Source: Isohypsibius dastychi (lineage: Eukaryota > Tardigrada > Eutardigrada > Parachela > Isohypsibiidae). Taken from it: 17,304 bases of DNA. The position numbers were made by a program, and so were the translations under genes. Where the stretch lies: positions 1 through 17,304 of the forward strand of contig JAQIWT010000602.1 of the NCBI GenBank assembly GCA_034696485.1. Reading direction: 5' to 3'. Below the pieces are notes generated by a model. That model had not been told where the DNA came from. It made no database searches and saw nothing but the letters and a program-made list of their open reading frames with translations. Below, in pieces: positions 10,105-17,304 of this stretch (positions within the stretch are counted from its first letter, which is position 1; the number at the start of each line of letters is the position of its first letter).

Positions 10105-11096
10105 ATGGCTGCCAAGAAGGTTCCCGCTAAGGATGCTAAAAAACAATCACGTCGGACCAAGATTACGAAGAAGGCTCGATCAATCCGCTTTCGTCGGGGA
10201 GCAACCAAGTTATCTGGTCTTGTTTTCTCCGTGAAATTCTTCCATGGTCGACTGGAGAGAACTCGTCCTTGTAAGCCTTTTTCCGCTGGAGCCGCCGTGT
10301 ATTGCGCCGCTGCATTGGAATACTTGACTGCAGAGGTTCTTGAATTGTCTGGTAATGCTGCTCGAGATCAACACCGAAAACCGGGACGACCAGTTTCCAT
10401 TAAGCCACGTGCCATTATGTGTGCAGTCCGTTGTGATGACGAGGTATTTATCACAAATTTGCCCGCATATTTTGTTTATTCAAATTTTGTTTGTAGATTG
10501 ACCGACTGATTGGTAACAACGTTGTGTTCCCATATTCTGGCTCTCGTATTACCAACGAATTTGTGAATCGCTTACGAAACGGAAGTCCGGAAAAGAAAGA
10601 AATTCCTCGAGTCAAAATGGGAATTTACAAGCGTCCTGTTGCTAACGTGGAACCAGAAAGTGAGGAAATTCCTGTACCAGTCAAGCCCGTCAAACCAGTC
10701 AAGCCCGTCAAACCAGTAAAGCCGATGGAACCAGTCAAGCCGACCAAAAATGTCCGACGTTTCACATCAAAAGGCTGCGAAATTCCTCAGGTCAGAATGG
10801 GGATCTTCAAACGAACTGTGGTTAACGTGGAACCAGAAAGCGAGGAAATCCCAGTACCAGTCAAGCGCGCCAAGAAGACAACTGCTGAACCTGAAGCTGG
10901 CTGCTCCCACTGGGCGAATAACACCGAGGGCGAAAGCGGCTCATCAGAGGACACTGATTTCGATGAGGATGAGGATTATTCCAGCGATGAGGATTCTTCC
11001 AGCGAAATCAGTGACCATGAGTCGGAAGTCGACATAGCTGATGAGGACAGCGCAACCGGAAGTCGAGATGCGCGCGCCATGTCCGAAGAAGTCTGA
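10105..11096 (+). CDS. divergent histone H2A variant with long acidic C-terminal tail
   Basis: Exons 10105-10443 and 10497-11096 (53-bp phase-0 intron) give 312 aa; canonical H2A is about 125-130. After a lysine-rich tail, the alpha2 region reads AAVYCAAALEYLTAEVLELS and then GNAARD, nearly canonical. Acidic-patch positions are kept in character (EYLTAEVLE and R-C-DDE). Loop 2 has a five-residue insertion (QHRKPGRPVS before IKPRAIMCAVR). After DRLIG the canonical GGVLPNI docking segment is missing. The C-terminal extension has module A (148-176, starting EIPRVKMGIYKR), VKP repeats, module B (208-236, starting EIPQVRMGIFKR; 24 of 29 identical to A), KRAKK, then a strongly acidic serine-rich end. 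I infer a chromatin-incorporated replacement variant with an extranucleosomal tail. The intron and the absence of a histone 3' stem-loop suit a replication-independent, polyadenylated histone. It shares a divergent promoter with the SIM gene. Confidence 0.88.
10599..10865 (+). repeat. 180-bp tandem duplication with VKP codon repeats in the H2A tail
   Basis: Codons for EIPxVxMGIxKR...VEPESEEIPVPVK begin at 10599 and again at 10779, exactly 180 bp apart; the second copy is truncated near 10865. Between them, 10678-10742 is built from cagtcaagcccgtcaaac-type units encoding alternating PVK. The protein copies are 24/29 identical, and nucleotide identity is visibly high, so the duplication is fairly recent or under constraint. 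Confidence 0.85.
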
Positions 11097-11530
11097 GTGG
11101 ACTCTATGACCTGGAGGTTGGATTTCAATGCAGTCAAGTCTTGAAGTCATTCTATTTTTCTGGGCTTTTTTTGTACGCTGTCTCGCTTGCCATTGCCTTT
11201 TGCCGTGTCATTCATTCCGATGCCAAATTTTACGAACCAAATTTACCGTCATTACTCAACGGTGCCACTCAGTTACTAAGCGATTCTTATTTGATGTGTG
11301 ACTATCTTTTGGCCAATATCTCTTTTTTTTGAAACGAAACAGTTTGGATGGCGCGTTGATAAAATTTCGCGCAAGTTCGTGTCTGCTTCCGTCAAGAAAA
11401 CATGATTCATCTCAGGTGGGGGTCTGAGATTTGCTGGTCTCCGCACTGACAAAAATCAAACACAAATTTTCGTCTGCACATCCGTTTGATTTTCTTGGCT
11501 CCTCGCCGCTTGGCATCGGTCGGATTAAAC
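11097..11530 (+). other. intergenic: H2A 3' region and BEN gene upstream region
   Basis: No histone-type 3' stem-loop and no AATAAA are visible after the H2A stop. A frame at 11141-11332 looks secretory but starts at TTG and is not supported. The segment before 11531 ends in attaaacATG, a reasonable start context for the next gene. Confidence 0.5.
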
Positions 11531-13983
11531 ATGAGTTCCAGTGGGAGACCAAGGAGAACACCAACACCAACACCACGGGAACCCATGTCCGAAGAAGAGT
11601 TCATCGAGGTTGTAACGCGCCATCACAAAACACGAAAAGGTGAAGTAGACTCAACATTATTTTTTCGTTGAGTTTTCATTCATTTATGAATATTTCTGGT
11701 CAGATTATGTTGTCGTCCAAGCCGTTGACGATCACAGTGTGAAAATTTTGTCGTTTTCGGCAAGGGAATCTCGACACCACGAATTTGCTGCATCACTTGA
11801 ATATCCGGATCTGTATCGAACTGAAATGGAAGCAGGAATGTGGATAAATGTGGCATGGGATCGGACTTCGAACGGCAATAGTCAACGTGTGACAAAAAAG
11901 AGGTAAAAATTGTTTGTTACGAATCATCCTGACGGATTCGTCGTGAGAATAATTGCTTTAATTTGATAGAGATTTTTTCGAATCAATTGTTTACTACGTC
12001 GGTAAGAGCTTTGCTCAAGCGAGGAAGGAAAGAACTCGACTCGAGGATTTGGCCAGACAGAAGAGTGTGGAAGCTGCAGCAGAAAAAAGTGCAGGAGTTG
12101 ACCAGGAGTTGGGGAGTTCTTCGTGTAATTGTCATTCTGCCAAACAGTTTGAAATGTATTCCAATATAATTGTTTTGCGTAGCTGCGGGAACAACTCCAC
12201 GACCGGCTACCAGCAGCGGCTTTGGTAAGATGTACATCCTCATTCTCGCATTCTAGTTTGAAAATTTACCTGTTACCGTATTTACCGAACTCAAAAACCA
12301 GCCGGAAATAACGGGACATGATCGGTCTTTTCTACCTTTTCGCCTTTCTAAATTTATTTATTATATCGAAATTTATTCTTCTAGCGGGAAAACTAGCTCC
12401 AGTCTCGAATTCAACAAGCATTGGAACGGGTATGAAACCCATTTCGACATATGAGAATTGAGATTTAATCTGTTTGCATTTTCAGTCGTTGAGAAATCCA
12501 AACAGAAACTGCATAACACAGCAGGTGTTTTAGTTGCCGATACTTTGCGAATCCCGGAAACTTCAATTCCAGTTTTTATATAGGTACAGCCACGAAAGGA
12601 CTCGTCTCGCTACCGGGTCCCACCGTGAGGAGCTTATCAGAGCAGCGGGAGACGGCTAGAGCAGAAATGGAAAACGGTGTGTAGGAAAATGAACATATTG
12701 GTTTTGTTGAATACATACTTTTTAAAATGTGTTTCAGCTAAACGTGAGCAGCTGCAACGCGAAAGAAAGCGCCGACAGACAAAAGGACAGGAAGTTGAAG
12801 ATGAAGCTGATTTGGAAGCGGGAGGTGAGAAAATCGCTTCACAAATAACGCAATTTGTATTCCGAGTATGTACTAATTCACAGTGAAACAGTATGCATTG
12901 GAGCAGGAAATGATACGGGATGAGCGAAGTCAGGAGGAACAAGAGCACGACAATGACGGCTCCGACGATGAAGTGAACCGAACTGATGCATCAAGGAAAG
13001 GAGGTTGGTGATGCTCCAATATGTTTCTTTTATCAATATTACAGTGTCGCTCGCTATATTTTCTACAGCAAAGACTGCTCCCCTTCAGACTCGAACTACA
13101 GTCATTCATCAATCGGACAAACCAGGTCCGTATGTGCGGTTGACAAATTTGTTAATTGCGTAATTGAACACTACTTTTCAGTACAATTTTTCTTTCCAGA
13201 TCCACCTGCGAAAAAACACATGGCGAAGAAGTCTGTTAGTGTTCCACCAAAAATCCCATCAAAATCAATAAGTGCTCCTGAGCAAATCAAGTCATCGGGT
13301 AAACGAAGAAGGGAATCGCTCAATTCCGCAATCAATACAGTAGCCGGGCCATCAAAGCGGGCTCGTTTGGAATCCGCTCCAGGAAACAGATCCAAGCGCG
13401 CAAACTCAGCTACACGTGAAAGTGAAAGTCCTCAAGAAACAGGTGAGTGAATAAAGCAAAATAGAGTTCAGTTCAGCAAGATGAAGTTCGACCTTCTGGT
13501 TTACAGAAGGTGACGCAGGCACTGACTGGACTTGCCCTGGCCCGAATAAAGTGCGTCTTCTGGGAGGAACTAGTGTTTGGATCGACAAGGACGTCAAAGC
13601 TTCATTGGAACGCCGCGCATTGATGGAAAACGGCATCAGCATCGCTAAACGGACAAGGAATCTGTTGTATTCAATTTATCTGCATTTTATCGGAGGACCG
13701 AATCGTTGGTTACGTGAAAAAGAACGCCTTGGTCGCGCCGGTCCAATCACAATGTTGGGAATAACCGGGAGTTTCGGCTTGGAAACTATATGCAGTATGT
13801 TCACGTTTTTTTTGTTAAGCTCAAACTGATGTAATCTCTCCAGGTTACGTTGAAACCACTCTACAACTGCCCGGTGTTTTGCCAGTTGGTGCGGCTCTCG
13901 ACTTTCTCCAAGGGAAGGGTGGTCATCTCAAATCAAACCAAAGAAAGGCGAATCTGCGGCTCCAGGAAAACTCATCCGACTAG
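11531..13983 (+). CDS. 13-exon nuclear protein with putative BEN domain, 538 aa
   Basis: Exons 11531-11639, 11704-11902, 11970-12124, 12183-12224, 12385-12429, 12486-12524, 12584-12676, 12738-12824, 12884-13003, 13069-13125, 13200-13442, 13507-13794 and 13844-13983. The N-terminus (MSSSGRPRRTPTPTPREP) precedes a compact segment (about 36-105) with YVVVQAVDD and MWINVAWDR. The middle is charged and probably coiled-coil (AEMENAKREQLQRERKRRQ), then acidic. Basic patches GKRRRES and SKRARLES suit nuclear import. The C-terminal ~100 residues (VRLLGGTSVWIDKDVKASLE, then ISIAKRTRNLLYSIYLHF) follow the BEN pattern of a hydrophobic strand, a V-x-I/V turn and an arginine/leucine helix; BEN domains bind DNA or proteins in repressive chromatin. 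This assignment is by pattern only. Eleven of twelve introns are phase 1. The intron at 13004-13068 has a weak donor (gttggt), and an in-frame alternative acceptor at 13044 would add 8 residues. Confidence 0.75.
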
Positions 13984-14247
13984 CGCCGTTCTCTCCCAAG
14001 CAAGTAGTCACAATAATTTCTGAGATCCATCGTCGAATGGGGTTTTTCTGAGTGATTTTTCGAGTGAGGGATTTTTTCTCCGGTCAGAGTTTTTTTCATT
14101 TCGATATGTCTGATTTCCAGTTTGTTTTTTATAACACGCCAGCAGTTTTTTCACGATTGTTTTTCCCATCTTTTGTTCGCGGAATGTTGATTTTTTGTTG
14201 TGAAAAATACGCTTTTCTTTGTTGTTTGCTTGAGATTGTTTGGGATA

Positions 14248-14253
14248 AATAAA
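14248..14253 (+). terminator. polyadenylation signal AATAAA
   Basis: AATAAA inside gggataaataaaaacc, 265 bp after the stop of the BEN-like gene. It is the first consensus signal downstream and probably ends that transcript after a T-rich 3' UTR. Confidence 0.55.
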
Positions 14254-14299
14254 AACCACGGTATTGAGCGTTTGAAAACAGTTTCGAATAACGAGCAGA

Positions 14300-14542
14300 A
14301 ATGGCGAGTTATTATGGTATTGCAGTGCCAAACTAGTGGCAGTGATTATGGTATTATGGTATGTGTGATTATGGTATGTGTCCGCTCAGCAAGGACCGTA
14401 ATTACGGAAATAGGTGAGGAATAAGGATGACCATCTAGCGAGCATAAATTACGGTATTTCGTCGGCCCCGCGATGAGCAAATCGGTCATAGCATTACCAC
14501 GTAACCCCCCGTTAATAATTGCATAATGTTTTCCGCTGGGCG
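14300..14542 (-). repeat. second copy of the foldback repeat family
   Basis: Several ttatggtat units occur at about 14310-14375, then attacgg motifs, and the segment ends in ttttccgctgggcg (14529-14542), the exact reverse complement of 1932-1945. Adjacent bases also align loosely (aattgcataatg against aatgcgatggta). The two copies lie in inverted orientation about 12.5 kb apart, flanking the gene-rich interval. Confidence 0.4.
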
Positions 14543-15710
14543 TGTTTCCTTGTTAACGATTATATCAGAAGACAGGAGGCAATAAAAACTAGGATACGAT
14601 TACGTACGTAACTTATCTTCTTCAACATAAGTCCCTTGTTTGGTCTGTTTTGAGGATTATGGTCAACGTCCCGTGAGCAATTGTTGAAGTACTCATATAA
14701 AACTCTTGCTAAAGCAAAATTTAAATCGTCTAAATGAAATCGTGTCTTGTGATTTCAGAAGTTAAGCTCAGACAGTTTTGCAGTTTTATTGCTGTTTAGT
14801 TATTGCAATCCGAGAATACCATATAACTTTTTTTTAAATAAAATCTAGGGCAGTAGACCAGATGATCTACATGGGCGATTTACGAAGTTGGTCGGGGATG
14901 TTACCACACCACATTATGTGCAATATGTGTTTTTTAATTTTGTTAAATAAAACAGAAGTGCACAACTGCAGCTGTCAAGTACAGAGTCTGAGAGCCTGAG
15001 TTTCTGCAAAGAAAATTACTCGTGGCGGCTTGTCTCCCTAGCTGCCAACCTACCACAAATTCCGAGAACGAAAAATAAATTCGAAATTCAAGTACAACAT
15101 TGTTATGATTATTGCTTTTTTGATGCGCACTCATTACTATCACCAAGTCTTGACAAGATAAATGAACGTTGCGGCTGTCAGCGTCACGTACTGGAAATGC
15201 GCTTCGGGAAATATCAAAACATCAACTTAGATGCCGGTCGTCTGGCTCGATAAACACTAGATGTTTTTGTTAAGCAGCGCAATATTACGAATCTGCAATA
15301 ACCAGTCTGCTCATTCAACGAACCCCAGAGCCAGTTCGTAGTCAAATATTTCAGAATATTTTTTCAGGAAAGGCGTATTTGTTGTTCCTAATTAATCTAC
15401 AATAAAAAAACGAAAGAACTCAAGTACCGCTTTTTAGGTCTACAGTAGAAAAAGAAGCCAACAGATTGATTTTCCTTTATCGCTAGCTAAGTTCCGCGAA
15501 GATCACATATTCTTGATTTAATGTAAATAATCAATTGGAAACAACCGGTCCAGAACTTAGAGAAGTTTCTGTTCGCACAAAGGTAAAAACCCTTGGCGTG
15601 ACAAATGGAACAAAACATAAGTGAAATGGCAGGTAACACATTCCACCGCAAGCTGATAAATGTTTTGTCTCACTTCTCCAAAGGATTAAAGTTAAGAAGG
15701 TCAAATACTC
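14543..15710. other. AT-rich non-coding stretch
   Basis: I see no gene. Open frames are short and unsupported, and no splice-linked exons with sensible sequence were found. aataaa strings near 14839 and 14946 have no partner gene. Confidence 0.5.
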
Positions 15711-15810
15711 AGGATTAGCGCGAGTGGTTAGCAAAAACGTCTTATAGACTCGCTCTCGTTGCTCGCGGATTTCCGGTAGGGTCCCGAGTAAAAGTTAGAC
15801 CTTTAATCCT
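15711..15810 (+). repeat. degenerate tRNA-like segment, possibly SINE-derived
   Basis: tagcgcgagtggttagc (15716-15732) resembles a tRNA D-arm/A box. ctcgctctcgttgctcgcgg resembles an anticodon arm, and ggtagggtcccgagt a broken T-arm/B box. aggatta (15711-15717) can pair with taatcct (15804-15810), like a 7-bp acceptor stem, and an earlier aggattaaag (15682-15691) also pairs with 15801-15810. The segment is too long, has extra bases after the D loop and lacks a TTCRA loop, so it is not a working tRNA. Confidence 0.3.
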
Positions 15811-15814
15811 ATCC

Positions 15815-16029
15815 TCTCCCGTGACATCACGCCGGTTAATGGATTCCACGGGATAATTCGGGAGATGACGGGAGAAGCCTTATTCCTACACGTCATTTTT
15901 TCCGCGCAACTGGTGGGGTTATGTCGGGAGAACGGTTATCCCAGCATATCCTTGGACCTTGGTTTTCCTGGGTGAAGATGACGGGAGAAGTCAGGAGAGC
16001 ATTGTTTTTGATTAACTCCTATGGGAGAA
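15815..16029 (+). repeat. GGGAGA motif cluster, left part
   Basis: GGGAGA occurs on the plus strand at 15860, 15870, 15926, 15983 and 16023, mostly as GACGGGAGAAG or GTCGGGAGAAC, and TCTCCC at 15815. The motif is expected far less than once in this length. No coding frame explains it. Confidence 0.75.
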
Positions 16030-16067
16030 CAGAAAGGTCATCGTCATTCCTTTATTCCTTGGAACAG

Positions 16068-16193
16068 GGAACCCTTCGGGTTCCAGATCAATGATAAAGG
16101 CATAAAAATAACATTCGGATCCGAATAAATAAGCGTTTAAAGTATAAAAGGCAGCAATAAATTAATGAGAATTGCGGTGCTGTAATCAGCACC
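16068..16193 (+). repeat. pair of perfect short stem-loops
   Basis: ggaaccc-ttc-gggttcc at 16068-16084 (7-bp stem, 3-nt loop) and ggtgctg-taat-cagcacc at 16176-16193 (7-bp stem, 4-nt loop, followed by ttaaaaag). A weaker tgccg/cggca pair follows near 16230-16251. They lie inside the motif-rich block and may be part of one structured repeat. Confidence 0.6.
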
Positions 16194-16296
16194 TTAAAAA
16201 GCTTCGAAAATCACAATCTGTTTTCCTGATTGCCGGCTTTAAACCGTCGGCATTTTTAAAATTCTAATAATTTAACAACAAAAAAGACCGAAAATA

Positions 16297-16386
16297 TCAC
16301 TCGGAGTCATTATCCTCTGGCTGCGACTCCTCTCCTTCCTCGTTGCCACCGCTCATCGGCTCCTTGATTCCTCCGGCTTTGGACAA
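16297..16386 (-). CDS. candidate terminal exon of a minus-strand gene (partial)
   Basis: On the minus strand a strong acceptor, cttttttttcag, is followed at 16386 by an open frame of 29 codons and TGA at 16297-16299. It starts LSKAGGIKEPMSGG and ends in an acidic tail (NEEGEESQPEDNDSE). Acidic glycine/glutamate-rich ends are common in nuclear and ribosome-associated proteins. The upstream exon is not settled. One possibility is the small frame at 16995-17192 through a gttaac donor near 17108, which would be phase 0. Confidence 0.4.
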   Translation of the reverse strand: MSKAGGIKEPMSGGNEEGEESQPEDNDSE

Positions 16387-16505
16387 CTGAAAAAAAAGAA
16401 ATGTTTAACGACATGATTCTGTTACGGTAAAAGGTTTATGCGCTCCCATCTTTCAGACAAAATTTATTCCTTTAACAAAAAAAATTACCGGCTACACATC
16501 TTATT

Positions 16506-16584
16506 GACTTGTAAAATTCTACACTGCGGGGAACCCGCAGGGTTTCCCGATTCAGTGGAGAATTTTACAATAATTTTACAAGTC
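16506..16584. repeat. nested inverted repeat
   Basis: TGTAAAATTCTACACTG (16510-16526) pairs with CAGTGGAGAATTTTACA (16553-16569) with one mismatch over 17 bp. The inner bases form a second near-perfect stem (ggggaaccc/gggtttccc). The outer gacttgtaaaatt (16506-16518) can alternatively pair with aattttacaagtc (16572-16584). This is compatible with a tiny foldback element or a structured RNA. Confidence 0.65.
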
Positions 16585-16585
16585 C

Positions 16586-16877
16586 TCTCCCCGTCTTAAT
16601 TCTCCCAGCTTAACCTATACTGGAACAACTGACACCTGAACCCGGTTTACTTTCTCCCTCCGGGAGATGGTTAATCATTTTTATCGTTACAAAATCAAAA
16701 CCATGGGTAACCTTCTCCCGTGGGAGAAGATTCACCAGAAGAATATCAGTAACGGGGATAACCTTCTCCCGCGGGAGAAGGTTGCGTCTTACTATCCCGC
16801 CACGAATTCTTATTTTCCGTCAAGCCTCTAGGGAGAACGCCTTTCTCCCCATAGCCTCCCGTCAAAATCTCTCTCCC
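16586..16877. repeat. GGGAGA/TCTCCC palindrome cluster, right part
   Basis: TCTCCC or GGGAGA occurs at 16586, 16601, 16653, 16662, 16714, 16722, 16765, 16773, 16831, 16844 and 16872, mostly as facing pairs: 16652-16667, 16709-16732 (10 of 12 positions paired), 16760-16783 (24-bp perfect palindrome centred on cccgcggg) and 16831-16849. No coding frame accounts for them. Confidence 0.8.
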
Positions 16878-16994
16878 TACGTGTCGATTTTTACTTGGGG
16901 TGGTCAATTCGTATTTATTCATGCAAACAAATCGCTTTTTTTTCAGTAAAACTGCCTCTGTGCCTATATTCTCGGTCAACACTTGACACATTAT

Positions 16995-17192
16995 TTAAAA
17001 AAGCGGAATATTTTCAAATGCTTTTTGATTAGCACTGTTCGGAGTCGATTCGGATTTGTCGCTGACATCAACAATAACATTTTCGTATGAGAGTTCTTTT
17101 TTGTTAACCTTTTTGAACAATCCGGACTCAGTTTTGCTGACACGAGATGATTTAAGATCAGCTCCATAATTTTTCTTAGGTTTAGGCCGCAT
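16995..17192 (-). CDS. possible small basic protein or first exon, 65 aa
   Basis: An ATG frame starting MRPKPKKNYGADLKSS and ending NQKAFENIPLF, rich in lysine and serine with no cysteine or tryptophan. No family is recognised. The start lies in a plausible context (aatcaagATG). It may be complete, or it may be a first exon joined to the acidic exon at 16386. Length alone does not exclude chance. Confidence 0.3.
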   Translation of the reverse strand: MRPKPKKNYGADLKSSRVSKTESGLFKKVNKKELSYENVIVDVSDKSESTPNSANQKAFENIPLF

Positions 17193-17304
17193 CTTGATTC
17201 AATTTATCAAATTACGCTAGTTAAGCCAACACTAGTAAAACGAATTACTGATCTGTACGGGCACGCCTCTTTTTGCAAAATCGCGGAATCGAGTACGTTT
17301 CAGA

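Noticed and set aside
11097-11300. Canonical histone mRNA 3' stem-loop
   Set aside because: No GGCTCTTTTCAGAGCC-like element is present after the H2A stop.
11141-11332. 63-codon frame resembling a secreted peptide with a hydrophobic N-terminus
   Set aside because: It starts at TTG rather than ATG, lies in the H2A 3' region and has no other coding sign.
14943-15146. Minus-strand 67-codon frame
   Set aside because: Isolated, compositionally like its flanks, and no supporting motif.
15709-15790. Functional tRNA gene
   Set aside because: No TTCRA T-loop, no acceptable cloverleaf of normal length, and extra bases after the D arm.
16176-16200. Bacterial-style intrinsic terminator, suggesting contamination
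   Set aside because: There is a stem-loop but no T tract, and the surrounding genes are clearly eukaryotic with introns.

Overview
This window looks like nuclear DNA from a small-genome metazoan. Genes are split by many tiny GT-AG introns (mostly 49-160 bp, longest 298 bp) with T-rich acceptors. Coding density is high between about 2.3 and 14.0 kb, and the proteins have animal-type families: tandem RRM, histone H2A, a BEN-like domain and a CACTA/Tnp2-like transposase. Intron size and compactness suit an ecdysozoan such as a nematode or tardigrade, but the acceptors vary (ttgcag, tttcag, ttccag, tatag, tttag), so I do not name a taxon. All exon models were read by eye from frame continuity, splice dinucleotides and, where possible, family homology.

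Layout: 1-2329 has no supported gene and holds a foldback repeat (1932-2040). 2330-4288 (-) is an unrecognised five-exon gene of 501 codons, with a TATA box upstream. 4289-4742 is a divergent intergenic region containing a 126-bp MITE-like inverted-repeat element. 4743-6288 (+) encodes a three-RRM RNA-binding protein (ELAV/RBMS-like). 6289-6628 holds two long G runs. 6629-9296 (+) is an apparently intact four-exon CACTA/Tnp2-type transposase gene with no terminal repeats found. 9385-9909 (-) encodes a small protein with a strong SUMO-interacting motif. It lies head-to-head, 195 bp apart, with 10105-11096 (+), a very divergent histone H2A variant carrying a roughly 170-residue C-terminal extension (duplicated module, VKP repeats, acidic tail). 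11531-13983 (+) is a 13-exon gene with a putative C-terminal BEN domain. From 13984 to the end the DNA is mostly non-coding: a repeat related to the one at 1.9 kb (14300-14542), a degenerate tRNA-like segment (about 15711-15810), a 1.1-kb block saturated with GGGAGA/TCTCCC motifs and palindromes (15815-16877), a candidate minus-strand terminal exon (16297-16386) and a possible small ORF (16995-17192).

As a set, the H2A variant, the SIM protein, the BEN-like protein and the transposase-derived gene suggest a chromatin- or DNA-binding-related neighbourhood. Co-function is inference from proximity only. The strongest candidate for something undescribed is the long-tailed H2A variant with its head-to-head SIM partner; the second is the GGGAGA palindrome block.
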